This document shows positions 44,487 to 52,588 of a DNA stretch of 64,000 bases, piece after piece. Within the stretch, counting starts at the first letter, position 1. Each line of letters starts with the position of its first letter. The notes under the pieces were generated by a model. The model was given only the letters and a program-made list of their open reading frames with translations, searched no databases and had not been told where the DNA came from. The stretch is from the NCBI RefSeq assembly GCF_900625105.1, contig NZ_UYYD01000006.1, positions 1 to 64,000 of the forward strand, given 5' to 3'. The translations under genes were made by a program, and so were the position numbers. This stretch comes from Agathobaculum sp. Marseille-P7918 (GTDB lineage Bacteria > Bacillota > Clostridia > Oscillospirales > Butyricicoccaceae).

Positions 44487-45368
44487 TTATTTTTCTGCGT
44501 GCGTCAAAAGTTGACGTAACTCTTGCCGGGTAAATGTGTAAACTTTATCGCAAAACTGGCAAGTTACCTCACTTTTTTCCTGCTCTTCCGCCATTTTGGA
44601 AAGTTCGTCTTTTCCCATGCTGATGAGCGCGCGCTCCACCTTTTCCCGGCTGCATGCGCAGCGGTAGCCGATCGGGTCGGTCTGTAAAAAGTCCACCGCG
44701 AAGCCGTCCAGCACGGTCTGGACAATCTGCTCCAGCGTCATGCCCTTATCGAGCATGGCGGTCATCGGCTCGATCTTCGCAAGATTGGCTTCCAGACGGT
44801 CGATATCCGCGTCCTTGACGCCCGGCATCAGCTGCACCAGCCAGCCGCCGGCACATTTGACCGTCCGGTCGGTGTCCACCAGCACGCCCAGCGCGCACGC
44901 GGACGGGATCTGCTCGCTCTCCGCAAAGTAACGCGTCAAGTCCTCGGCGATCTCACCGTTGACCAGCGCGACTGTGCCCGTCACCGGGTCTTTCAGGCCG
45001 ATGTCCTTGATGACCATCAAATAGCCGCGGCCCACGCCGCCGCCCACATCCAGCTTGCCGTCCGCACGCAGCGGCAGCTCACAGCCCGGGTTTTGCAGAT
45101 AACCGCGCACCCAGCCGTCCGCCTCGCCGACGCACACAATCGTGCCCAGCGGGCCATTGCCCTTGACCTGCACGGTCACCGAACCGTCGTCGGTCTTGAG
45201 CTGGCTGCCCATGATGGCGGTCGCGGTCAGCGTGCGGCCGAGCGCCGCGGTCGCAACCGGCGTGGTATCGTGGATCTGCCGCGCGCGCTCGACCAGTCCG
45301 GTCGTCACGGCGGCGGAAATTTGAATGCCCGCATCGCGGGCGATTGCGCGAAGCAAAGTATCGCTCAT
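44487..45368 (-). CDS. hslO: Redox-regulated chaperone Hsp33
   Basis: A 293-residue heat-shock protein that becomes an active holdase when oxidised. The N-terminal domain (about 1-230) has ALGRTLTATAIMGSQLK and GPLGTIVCVGEADGWVRGYLQNPG segments. The C-terminal zinc switch has CxC (RCACSREK, about 233-240) and CxxC (TCQFCDKVY). All four cysteines are present, so it should be redox-responsive. It follows the methyltransferase gene by 6 bases and is probably co-transcribed with yerC. The tRNA promoter lies directly behind it. Confidence 0.95.
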   Translation of the reverse strand: MSDTLLRAIARDAGIQISAAVTTGLVERARQIHDTTPVATAALGRTLTATAIMGSQLKTDDGSVTVQVKGNGPLGTIVCVGEADGWVRGYLQNPGCELPLRADGKLDVGGGVGRGYLMVIKDIGLKDPVTGTVALVNGEIAEDLTRYFAESEQIPSACALGVLVDTDRTVKCAGGWLVQLMPGVKDADIDRLEANLAKIEPMTAMLDKGMTLEQIVQTVLDGFAVDFLQTDPIGYRCACSREKVERALISMGKDELSKMAEEQEKSEVTCQFCDKVYTFTRQELRQLLTHAEK

Positions 45369-45374
45369 AAACTA

Positions 45375-46115
45375 TTAATCTCTCTTTCGTGCGGTAATAT
45401 AGACCCGGTCCTCCCCGCCGCGCACGGGCGAGAACGACTGGTCTCCATAGGTTTTGATTTCGGTAAAACCGGCTTTTTCCAGCATCGCGGTCAGTTCCGG
45501 AATAGTATACACCCGCTCCTCATGCGTCTCCTGCGCGCGCGTCCATGCATCGCCGTCGCGTTCAAAGATATCGAACTGATAGGCGCACAGGCCGTCCTCG
45601 ACCGCCGCCTGCCAGACGCAGAACACATCCTCATCCTCGCGCACATAGCTGTTGCCGTCGATGCGCGCAAACTTTTCCGGCGTATTGATATCGAACACAA
45701 ACAGCCCGGTTTTCGGCTCGAGAAACAGGTGCACCCGGTCAAACGCCTTTTGCAGCGTCTCGGGCTCGGTCACATAGTTGATGCTGTCCAGACAGCACAG
45801 GCACACGTCCACCGTGCCGTACAGGTCGAGCTGCTCCATGCGCTGATTGAGAAACAGCGGGCGCGGCGCACAGTCGATCGTGTTCTGCATGGCCTGCATG
45901 AGCATCTCGGGCGACGCGTCCACGCCGATCATGTCATAGCCGCGCTGGGCAAGCAGACGCGTCAGCGTGCCCGTGCCGCAGGCCAGATCAAGCACGAGCT
46001 TGGGCGCCACGCCTTCGCGCGCAAACAGCGCTTCAAAGAAATCCGCCCAGTGCTCATAGCCCACGTCATCGGTAAAGCGGTCATAGTATGCCGACAGGGT
46101 CTGATAACTATTCAT
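45375..46115 (-). CDS. Class I SAM-dependent methyltransferase
   Basis: A 246-residue soluble methyltransferase. Motif I is LVLDLACGTGTLTRLLAQRG (about residues 40-59), followed by GVDASPEML (motif II, about 64-72) and LCCLDSINYV (motif IV, about 105-114). The C-terminal half is beta-rich, as in the YqeM/Methyltransf_25 group found near ribosome-associated genes. Substrate is unknown. It overlaps yerC by 8 bases, which indicates translational coupling, and is followed closely by hslO. Confidence 0.85.
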   Translation of the reverse strand: MNSYQTLSAYYDRFTDDVGYEHWADFFEALFAREGVAPKLVLDLACGTGTLTRLLAQRGYDMIGVDASPEMLMQAMQNTIDCAPRPLFLNQRMEQLDLYGTVDVCLCCLDSINYVTEPETLQKAFDRVHLFLEPKTGLFVFDINTPEKFARIDGNSYVREDEDVFCVWQAAVEDGLCAYQFDIFERDGDAWTRAQETHEERVYTIPELTAMLEKAGFTEIKTYGDQSFSPVRGGEDRVYITARKRD

Positions 46116-46404
46116 CGTCTTCCTTCAACCGGTCGAGCATCTTGCGATAGCCATCCGAACCGTATACCAAGCATTTGTTGACGCGGCTGATCGTCGCAGT
46201 CGATGCGCCGGTTTCCTGTACGATATCGCTGTAAATCCTGCCTTCGTCCAGCATGCGCGCCACCTGAAACCGCTGCACCATGGCGCGAAGCTCCGCGATC
46301 GTGCACAGATCCTCGAAAAAGTCATAACAATCCTCTATGGTTTGGAGTTTCAAGATGCCGCGGAACAGGATATCCATATCTTCATCTTTCAGCTTTCGAT
46401 TCAA
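46108..46404 (-). CDS. YerC/YecD family TrpR-related protein
   Basis: A 98-residue helical DNA-binding protein of the TrpR-like superfamily. Landmarks are DCYDFFEDLCTIAELRAM (about residues 24-41) and the recognition element TGASTATISRVNKCLVYG (about 65-82). Bacillus YerC has the same organisation, and its regulon is not established. The start is a TTG at 46404 with GGAGGG upstream. The ATGs further upstream lack ribosome sites. It is the first gene of a yerC-methyltransferase-hslO operon. Confidence 0.9.
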   Translation of the reverse strand: MNRKLKDEDMDILFRGILKLQTIEDCYDFFEDLCTIAELRAMVQRFQVARMLDEGRIYSDIVQETGASTATISRVNKCLVYGSDGYRKMLDRLKEDDE

Positions 46405-46445
46405 AACGATCCCTCCTGCATTCCTCATTGCGCTTTGATGCATCT

Positions 46446-46474
46446 ATTATAGCACAGCGCTTTCATAGTGTAAA
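46446..46474 (-). promoter_or_regulatory. Sigma-A promoter of yerC-methyltransferase-hslO
   Basis: On the minus strand TTTACA (plus 46469-46474), 17 bp, TATAAT (plus 46446-46451), 42 bases from the TTG start. Confidence 0.8.
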
Positions 46475-46524
46475 GTATGAAAACAGCAATATCCCATAAT
46501 TTTGGAAGGATTTCCCGCTGAAAC

Positions 46525-46566
46525 ACGAAAAAAACGGACCGCATCGCAAATGGATGCGGTCCGCTG
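46525..46566 (-). terminator. Terminator of fba
   Basis: On the minus strand a 10-bp stem CGGACCGCAT / ATGCGGTCCG with a 9-base loop and a run of seven T. It follows the fba stop by about 20 bases. Confidence 0.92.
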
Positions 46567-46584
46567 TGCATTTGAAACTATGCC

Positions 46585-47553
46585 TTAGGCCTTGCCGTTG
46601 CAGCCCAGAACGTGGATCAGCTTGTGAGCGACCATGTCCTTGACAGCCTGACGTGCGGGCTTGAGGTACTGACGGGGATCGAAGTGATCCGGATGCTCGT
46701 CGAAGTACTCACGGATGGTAGCGGTGATAGCCAGACGGATATCCGAGTCGATGTTGATCTTGCAGACGGACAGCTGAGCAGCCTTGCGCAGCTCTTCCTC
46801 CGGAATGCCGATCGCATCGGGCATCTTGCCGCCGTGCGCGTTGATCATATCAACGAACTTCTGCGGAACAGAAGAGGAACCGTGCAGAACGATCGGGAAG
46901 CCCGGCAGACGCTTGGAAACTTCCTCCAGAACGTCGAAGCGCAGCGGAGGCGGAACCAGGATGCCCTGCTCGTTGCGGGTGCACTGCTCGGGGGTGAACT
47001 TGTAAGCGCCGTGGGACGTGCCGATGGCGATAGCCAGCGAGTCGCAGCCGGTGCGGGAAACGAACTCTTCTACTTCTTCCGGATGGGTGTAGGAAGAATC
47101 CTCAGCGGAAACCTTAACGTCGTCCTCAACGCCGGCCAGGGTGCCCAGCTCAGCCTCAACGACTACGCCGTGCGCATGTGCGTACTCAACGACCTTCTTG
47201 GTGATCTCAACGTTCTCGTCAAACGGCTTGCTGGAAGCGTCGATCATAACGGAGGTGAAGCCGCCGTCGATGCAGGACTTGCAGGTCTCGAAGTCCGGGC
47301 CGTGGTCAAGGTGCAGCGCGATCGGAACATCCGGGCACTCCTGAACAGCCGCTTCAACCATCTTTACCAGATAGGTGTGGTTGGCGTAAGCGCGCGCGCC
47401 CTTGGAAACCTGCAGAACAACCGGTGCATGCTGCTCCTGGCAAGCCTCGGTGATGCCCTGTACGATCTCCATGTTGTTTACGTTGAAAGCGCCGACAGCA
47501 TAGCCGCCGTCATAAGCCTTCTTAAACATCTCGGTAGTAGTAACTAATGGCAT
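46585..47553 (-). CDS. fba: Class II fructose-bisphosphate aldolase
   Basis: A 322-residue zinc-dependent aldolase that splits fructose-1,6-bisphosphate in glycolysis. It has AVGAFNVNNMEIVQ near the N-terminus and the zinc-binding IALHLDHG (about residues 77-84). VEAELGTLAG (about 132-141), LAIAIGTSHGAYK and the phosphate-binding LHGSSSV (about 223-229) follow. Codon use looks highly optimised, in keeping with strong expression. It is divergent from pfp with about 250 bases between the starts. Two key glycolytic genes therefore sit back to back, but each has its own promoter. Confidence 0.96.
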   Translation of the reverse strand: MPLVTTTEMFKKAYDGGYAVGAFNVNNMEIVQGITEACQEQHAPVVLQVSKGARAYANHTYLVKMVEAAVQECPDVPIALHLDHGPDFETCKSCIDGGFTSVMIDASSKPFDENVEITKKVVEYAHAHGVVVEAELGTLAGVEDDVKVSAEDSSYTHPEEVEEFVSRTGCDSLAIAIGTSHGAYKFTPEQCTRNEQGILVPPPLRFDVLEEVSKRLPGFPIVLHGSSSVPQKFVDMINAHGGKMPDAIGIPEEELRKAAQLSVCKINIDSDIRLAITATIREYFDEHPDHFDPRQYLKPARQAVKDMVAHKLIHVLGCNGKA

Positions 47554-47605
47554 AGTAAACTTCCTTTCCTAACAAACAAATTAGCCTAAGCTGAATTCTT
47601 CCTAT

Positions 47606-47634
47606 ATTTTATCAGTATGTTCCCATAAAATCAA
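47606..47634 (-). promoter_or_regulatory. Promoter of fba
   Basis: On the minus strand TTGATT (plus 47629-47634), 17 bp, TAAAAT (plus 47606-47611). Confidence 0.65.
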
Positions 47635-47718
47635 GTCCATCATCAAAATTGGAACCATTTTTTGCTTTTCTGCCGAAAATGCCGGGCTGCATGCAAAAAA
47701 TTCTGTTATGCATTGATT

Positions 47719-47747
47719 TTGAGGCGGTTTTATGATAACCTTATATT
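47719..47747 (+). promoter_or_regulatory. Promoter of pfp
   Basis: TTGAGG (47719-47724), 17 bp, TATATT (47742-47747). It lies 57 bases from the start codon. Confidence 0.6.
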
Positions 47748-47803
47748 GCAAGAAAATGCAGTGGGCAAACCCTGTATTTGAATTTGTTAGGAGGTTTATC
47801 ATT

Positions 47804-49045
47804 ATGAGTGAACTGAAAGGCGCTTGCGTCATCGGCCAGTCGGGCGGCCCGACTTCGGTCATCAACTCTTCTGTTCTCGGCGCGCTGGAGACCGCGCTGG
47901 ACAACCCGTCTATCACCCGCGTATTCGGCATGGCACACGGCATCAAGGGCCTGCTGAACGACGAACTGTACGACATCGACAAGGAAGACCGCGACGAACT
48001 CGCGCTGCTGCGTTATACCCCGTCCTCTGCGCTCGGCTCCTGCCGCTACAAGCTGGCTGACCCGGATGTGGACGACACCGATTACAAGCGCATCCTTGAA
48101 ATCTTCAAGAAGTACGACATCCGCTATTTCTTCTACAATGGCGGCAACGACTCCATGGACACCTGCAACAAGGTTTCCAAGTATATGATGAAGTCCGGCT
48201 ACGAGTGCCGCGTCATGGGCATTCCGAAGACCATCGACAACGACCTGTTCGGCACTGACCACTGCCCGGGCTTTGCATCCGCTGCCAAGTATATCGCCAC
48301 CTCCTGCATGGAAATCTATCAGGATGCGCGCGTATATGACACCGGCATGGTCTGCATCGTCGAGATCATGGGCCGTCACGCCGGCTGGCTGGCGGGTTCC
48401 GCCGGTCTGGCAACCGCGATGGGCGCCGGCCCGGATCTGATTTACCTCCCCGAGACCGACTTCGACATGCAGAAGTTCCTCGCGGATGTAAAGCGCATCT
48501 ACGAAGAGAAGGGCAACTGCCTGGTTGCGGTTTCCGAAGGCATCCACTACGCGGACGGCTCCTTCGTATCCGAGGCCAAGACCTCTGCAACCGACGGCTT
48601 CGGCCATGCACAGCTGGGCGGCCTGGCTGCGATGCTCGCAGACACCGTCAAGAACGAGCTGGGCTGCAAGGTTCGCGGCATCGAGCTCTCCCTGCTGCAG
48701 CGCTGCGCGGCTCACTGCGCTTCCAAGACCGACGTGGACGAGTCCTATATGTCCGGTAAGGCTGCGGTTGAGAACGCTGTTGCCGGCAAGACCGACTTTA
48801 TGCCGGGCTTCAAGTGCACCCGCGACGAAAACGGCTACAAGTGCGAGATCGAGCTGCTGCCGCTCTCCGAAGTTGCCAACACCGAGAAGAAGGTTCCGCG
48901 CGATTGGATCAATGAGGAAGGCAACGGCGTAACCGAGAAGTTCATCGAGTACGCAATGCCGCTGATCGCCGGCGAGAACGTAGGCCCGAAGGTGAACGGC
49001 CTGCCGCGCTTCGCTCAGCTCAAGAAGATCAAGGCGGAAGCGTAA
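47804..49045 (+). CDS. pfp: Pyrophosphate-dependent 6-phosphofructokinase
   Basis: A 413-residue phosphofructokinase. The phosphoryl-donor site reads GGND (Asp116 where ATP-dependent enzymes have Gly) and PKTIDND (Lys142 where they have Gly), the known signature of pyrophosphate-dependent enzymes. MGRHAGWLAG and CLVAVSEGIHYADG are also present. It is reversible and saves ATP, fitting an anaerobic fermenter. The AGGAGG before 47804 sets the start. It has a terminator and a dedicated promoter, divergent from fba. Confidence 0.92.
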   Translation: MSELKGACVIGQSGGPTSVINSSVLGALETALDNPSITRVFGMAHGIKGLLNDELYDIDKEDRDELALLRYTPSSALGSCRYKLADPDVDDTDYKRILEIFKKYDIRYFFYNGGNDSMDTCNKVSKYMMKSGYECRVMGIPKTIDNDLFGTDHCPGFASAAKYIATSCMEIYQDARVYDTGMVCIVEIMGRHAGWLAGSAGLATAMGAGPDLIYLPETDFDMQKFLADVKRIYEEKGNCLVAVSEGIHYADGSFVSEAKTSATDGFGHAQLGGLAAMLADTVKNELGCKVRGIELSLLQRCAAHCASKTDVDESYMSGKAAVENAVAGKTDFMPGFKCTRDENGYKCEIELLPLSEVANTEKKVPRDWINEEGNGVTEKFIEYAMPLIAGENVGPKVNGLPRFAQLKKIKAEA

Positions 49046-49087
49046 TCTTTCCTTTGCATCCAACCGCGTCTTGCGGCGCATTCATGA

Positions 49088-49130
49088 CACAAAAAACGGG
49101 CAAAGCCGCAAGGCTTTGCCCGTTTGTCTT
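49088..49130 (+). terminator. Terminator of pfp
   Basis: A perfect stem AAACGGGCAAAGCC / GGCTTTGCCCGTTT with a GCAA loop, followed by GTCTTTT. Confidence 0.85.
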
Positions 49131-49148
49131 TTATAAGGTGGGATAGAC

Positions 49149-49853
49149 ATGCGCAAACCCAGTTCGACAACCGTGCTGGTCAGCATTGCGGCCGCCGTCT
49201 GGCTGGCAGCCTGCTCGCTGATGACATGGGCGCACATCGCGTATGACGATGCGCTCAACCTCAACCCGATGTACTGGTGGGCCTATGGCGCTTTGATCCT
49301 GGTGTTCGGCGTGCTGGCCGAACCGCCGGACAAGCCGCGCACCAAAACGCCGCGTTGGAGCGCCGCACTGGTTTTGGTGCTATGCACCTTTCTGGTCTAT
49401 GTGTTAGTGCAGGAGCAAGACTGGCACGCCCTTCTATACCAGCCCGTGCTTTGGGACTTTCTGCTGATGGCGCTGTGCGGCATTGCCGTCTGGCTCTATC
49501 CCCGGCTGCCCTTCCGCCGCCCGATGCGTCCCAAGCGGCCGCATCCGCCGGCGTGGAATGCTGCCGTCATGATGCTGGTCCTGTATGCGCCTATGCTGCT
49601 TGTACTGCCGCTGTATCTGGCCATCCTGCATCCGGTTTCGGTCGCGCAGATCACGCCGGTCGGTGAGGCCGAGGGCGGACAATTCATCGGCCGCATCACG
49701 GGCGACCGGTCGCAGACCCCGCTCGGCATCTACTTTTTTGCGGACAATGACCGCGAACGCTGGTATTATTACGATGTGCTGACCGGCGCGCCGGTCGAAT
49801 ACAGCGACCCCATCAATCCATATGTTGCTCTCACGATAGAAGGTGCCACATGA
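49149..49853 (+). CDS. Membrane protein of unknown function
   Basis: A 234-residue protein with four hydrophobic segments (about residues 9-27, 43-58, 70-88, 97-115) and a fifth at about 138-160 with LVLYAPMLLVLPLYLAIL. The C-terminal 70 residues are a soluble region (FIGRITGDRSQTPLGIYFFAD). There is no recognised domain and no signal peptide. The GGTGGGA ribosome site is modest. It overlaps the next gene (ATGA), so the two are probably co-translated. Codon use is ordinary, so it does not look newly acquired. Confidence 0.65.
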   Translation: MRKPSSTTVLVSIAAAVWLAACSLMTWAHIAYDDALNLNPMYWWAYGALILVFGVLAEPPDKPRTKTPRWSAALVLVLCTFLVYVLVQEQDWHALLYQPVLWDFLLMALCGIAVWLYPRLPFRRPMRPKRPHPPAWNAAVMMLVLYAPMLLVLPLYLAILHPVSVAQITPVGEAEGGQFIGRITGDRSQTPLGIYFFADNDRERWYYYDVLTGAPVEYSDPINPYVALTIEGAT

Positions 49854-50509
49854 TCCCGATTCAACTTGATCCATCCTTTGCCGCACGCGGCATCCCGTTC
49901 GGTCTGGCCGAAGTGACCTTTCCCGCGCGGGAAACGTGGAACGAGCCTGCGTTCCGCGCACTGGCAGAGCGCGAGCTGGCCGCGTGCCGCGAACGCTTTG
50001 TCGACTACGACCGCAAGGCGGTCTTTGGTCAAAACCCCTATTTCCGCTTTTTCCGCAAATTCAAAAAGACCTATCCGGTCATGCAGCAGTTTGAATCTGT
50101 ACTGTTCAAGGGCCGTCCGTTCCCGGACGTCAATCCCGTGACCGAAGTGCCGTTTTTGCTCGAGCTTTGCACCTTTGTGCTGTCGGGCACGCACGACATC
50201 GACCGCATGGACGGCGGGCTGACCGTGTTTTCCCCGGACGCAAAGCTGCCATTTAACGGCATGCGCGCGGACAGTACGCACACCTATCCCGGCGACGTCT
50301 GCGGCCGTGATGACAACGGCATCATCTTCAGCATGATCGCGGGTGCAGACAACCGCACCTGCGTGCATCCGGACAGCCGGCATGTGTTTTATCCGGTCTT
50401 CGGCACGCCGGACACCCCGTCTTCGCTGCTCTCCTCCGCGCTCGAGCAGCTTTGCGGGTATGTCCGCACGCTCGCGCCCGATGCCGAGATCCAAACCCTG
50501 CTGCTGTGA
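49850..50509 (+). CDS. B3/B4 tRNA-binding-domain protein
   Basis: A 219-residue protein resembling the B3/B4 domain of the phenylalanyl-tRNA synthetase beta subunit, which also exists as stand-alone proteins. Seen here are NPYFRFFRKFKKTYPVMQQFESVLFKGRPFPDVNPV (split across about residues 63-97) and a C-terminal region with VFGTPDTPSSLLSSAL. Such proteins may edit mischarged aminoacyl-tRNA or bind other ligands; the function of the free-standing form is not established. It shares a transcript with the preceding membrane protein and ends at its own terminator. Confidence 0.8.
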   Translation: MIPIQLDPSFAARGIPFGLAEVTFPARETWNEPAFRALAERELAACRERFVDYDRKAVFGQNPYFRFFRKFKKTYPVMQQFESVLFKGRPFPDVNPVTEVPFLLELCTFVLSGTHDIDRMDGGLTVFSPDAKLPFNGMRADSTHTYPGDVCGRDDNGIIFSMIAGADNRTCVHPDSRHVFYPVFGTPDTPSSLLSSALEQLCGYVRTLAPDAEIQTLLL

Positions 50510-50528
50510 CCTCTTCCCCACCGCTTTT

Positions 50529-50557
50529 GGGAGGCTTTGCAAAAAGCCTCCTTTTTG
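50529..50557 (+). terminator. Terminator of the B3/B4-domain gene
   Basis: Stem GGAGGCTTT / AAAGCCTCC followed by TTTTT. It isolates the downstream sigma-factor operon. Confidence 0.85.
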
Positions 50558-50558
50558 T

Positions 50559-50590
50559 TGCAGTCTTTTGCCCGTCCCGTGCGTCTAATG
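50559..50590 (+). promoter_or_regulatory. ECF-sigma-type promoter of the sigma/anti-sigma operon
   Basis: TGCAGTC followed by TTTT (-35 region, 50559-50569), a 16-bp spacer after GCAGTC, then CGTCTA (-10, 50582-50587). Clostridial ECF autoregulated promoters commonly have a TGNAAC-TTTT / CGTCTA pattern, so self-activation is likely. The -35 has GTC instead of the usual AAC-like bases. Confidence 0.55.
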
Positions 50591-50609
50591 GTTGAAAGGA
50601 GGGAACGCC

Positions 50610-51134
50610 GTGGCAACGAACCAGGAACAAGCGTCCTCGTATCTGCAGGACGAGGACGGTTTTGCGCGCCTGCTGAACGACTGGGGCGACCGCCTGCTGC
50701 GCCTGTGCACGCTCTACCTGAAAGACGTGCATCTGGCCGAAGACGCCGTGCAGGAAACCTTGCTCAAAGCATGGCGCAATGCAGACAAATTCCGCGGCGA
50801 CGGCAGCGAGATCACTTGGATCACACGCATCGCGATCAACGTGTGCAAAAGCTATCTGCGCTCGCCGTGGAAACGCCGCCGCGCACCCGCCGAAGAGCTC
50901 GAGCGTCTGTTCGCGCCAACGGACGACCCCCAGGTGGACGACGCGCTGCCCCGCGCGATCCTCGCGCTGTCGCGTCCTTACCGGGAAGTGATCATCTTGT
51001 ACTATTATCAGGAACTCAAAGCGCGTGAGATCGCGGATATTTTGCAGGTCGATGTCTCGACCGTCACCGCGCGTCTGTCCCGCGCCCGCAAACAGCTGCG
51101 CGAAGCCTTGAAAGGATGGTACTACGATGAATAA
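50610..51134 (+). CDS. ECF-family RNA polymerase sigma factor
   Basis: A 174-residue sigma factor. Region 2 (about residues 20-90) contains LLRLCTLYLKDVHLAEDAVQETLLKAWRNADKF, then SEITWITRIAINVC. Region 4 (about 115-168) contains LALSRPYREVIILYYYQELKAREIADILQVDVSTVTARLSRARKQL. The start is a GTG at 50610 after AAAGGAGGG; an upstream TTG lacks a site. It overlaps the next gene, which encodes a putative membrane anti-sigma factor. Its own promoter resembles an ECF-type promoter, which suggests positive autoregulation. Confidence 0.9.
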   Translation: MATNQEQASSYLQDEDGFARLLNDWGDRLLRLCTLYLKDVHLAEDAVQETLLKAWRNADKFRGDGSEITWITRIAINVCKSYLRSPWKRRRAPAEELERLFAPTDDPQVDDALPRAILALSRPYREVIILYYYQELKAREIADILQVDVSTVTARLSRARKQLREALKGWYYDE

Positions 51135-52485
51135 TCCACACAATATGAGGAGGGATCTGGATATGGCAATGCAAAATATTACGCTCTCGCCCGAACGCCG
51201 TGCCGAGATCCTGCGCAGTGTCAAACCGCGCCGCCGGGCACTGCGCGGGACGGCTGCTCGCGTTACACTGGCTGCGGTGCTCGCCGTGCTGCTGACCTTT
51301 TCTGCACTCGCCGCGGCCGTGCCCGCCCTGCGGGAAGCACTGAAAAATGCGCTCGGCAGCTTTTCCCAGCAAAGCCAGCCCATTACCGGTGTCGCCGTCG
51401 AGGACAACGGCATCGAGGTGCGGCCGGTGGCTGCGCTGTCGAGCAGCAATCTGGTGCGTGTCTGGGTTGAAGTGCAGGACAAAACCGGCGACCGGCTCAG
51501 CGAAGATATGCGGGTTGGCGCATGGCTGGAATACCCGCAGGACAAGGACGCGATAGAGGTGAACGGTTGGCGCGGTGGCGCCCATGTTGTCTACTATGAC
51601 GAGGCCAGCCGTACCGCACTCATCGAGATCGACAACATTGGCCGTCCGATCACAGACGGCACCGAGGTCAGTGTGTCTTTGAGCAGCTTCCAGTCCTCTG
51701 AACAGATAACGGAAACGGTCGATTTCCCGCGTGAAATGTTGTCTGCCACCGGGCTGAAAAACATGACGGAGGATATGGGCGTGATGCTTTTCGCAGAGCA
51801 CATTCCGCTCGTCCCCGAACAAACACCGCGCGAGTTGGAAGGGACTAGCTACGCTCGTCTATCCTCGGTCGGCTTTGGTGAGGATGGCAAACTGCATATT
51901 CAAGTCGCTTTTCTGGGGGAAGCCAACCATTCCGGCAGCACGTTGTCCAGCCATGCGACCGACGCACGCGACACTGAGCGATATCTCGGCGGTGGCCGAT
52001 GCTTCCAGTATAACGGCCAATGGTATTTTGATGAAGTATGTGACATTACCCCAGCCGACCTTCCCTATATGACATTCAGCGATTTATCTGGCAGTTATAT
52101 GCTGCATGATCCGGTCGAAGGCGTCTGGAATTTCACCATCACGGTGGAAACTGCGGATGAAGTGGTTTATCACCCGAATATGCAGGTCGGCGGCGCACGG
52201 GTGGAAGAAATCCGCGTTTCCGAAATCGGCGTCTCTGCACGCTCTTCCAGTCAGGGCACCGTTCTGGGGCGTCGCCCAACCTACGCCATCACCAAAGACG
52301 GCGAAAAGCTGTATCTGACCAATAACTGTATCGACAGCGGCTGGGGCACCGTATTGGACGACAACGACAATTCCCTGCCGGACGGCTACGGCTACGCCCA
52401 CGACCAGTGGACGTTTGACCAACCGCTCGACCCGACCGATATCGTTCTGCTGAACTTTGACGGCGTAGATGTCCCCCTGCAATAA
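51127..52485 (+). CDS. DUF4179-type membrane protein, probable anti-sigma factor
   Basis: A 452-residue single-pass protein that overlaps the sigma-factor stop by 8 bases. A short cytosolic N-terminus (LSPERRAEILRSV) precedes one transmembrane helix (about residues 43-65, VTLAAVLAVLLTFSALAAAV). The rest (about 75-450) is a beta-rich extracytoplasmic domain. The order cytosol-helix-long exterior domain and its position after an ECF sigma factor match DUF4179 anti-sigma proteins that sequester the sigma factor until an external signal arrives. A start at 51163, with a strong AGGAGGG upstream, is possible instead. Confidence 0.82.
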   Translation: MNNPHNMRRDLDMAMQNITLSPERRAEILRSVKPRRRALRGTAARVTLAAVLAVLLTFSALAAAVPALREALKNALGSFSQQSQPITGVAVEDNGIEVRPVAALSSSNLVRVWVEVQDKTGDRLSEDMRVGAWLEYPQDKDAIEVNGWRGGAHVVYYDEASRTALIEIDNIGRPITDGTEVSVSLSSFQSSEQITETVDFPREMLSATGLKNMTEDMGVMLFAEHIPLVPEQTPRELEGTSYARLSSVGFGEDGKLHIQVAFLGEANHSGSTLSSHATDARDTERYLGGGRCFQYNGQWYFDEVCDITPADLPYMTFSDLSGSYMLHDPVEGVWNFTITVETADEVVYHPNMQVGGARVEEIRVSEIGVSARSSSQGTVLGRRPTYAITKDGEKLYLTNNCIDSGWGTVLDDNDNSLPDGYGYAHDQWTFDQPLDPTDIVLLNFDGVDVPLQ

Positions 52486-52489
52486 GGCG

Positions 52490-52523
52490 AAAAATCCTCT
52501 CCTTCCCGGAGAGGATTTTTTCA
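52490..52523 (+). terminator. Terminator of the sigma/anti-sigma operon
   Basis: Stem AAAAATCCTCTC / GGAGAGGATTTTTT with a CTTCCC loop, ending just after the stop at 52485. Confidence 0.88.
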
Positions 52524-52530
52524 TGCCGCC

Positions 52531-52559
52531 TTGCAGGAACATTTGTTCGGTGCTATAAT
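52531..52559 (+). promoter_or_regulatory. Sigma-A promoter of rarA
   Basis: TTGCAG (52531-52536), 17 bp, TATAAT (52554-52559), 29 bases from the start codon. Confidence 0.75.
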
Positions 52560-52588
52560 ACAAATATCTGATTTAGGAGGTGCGCAGC

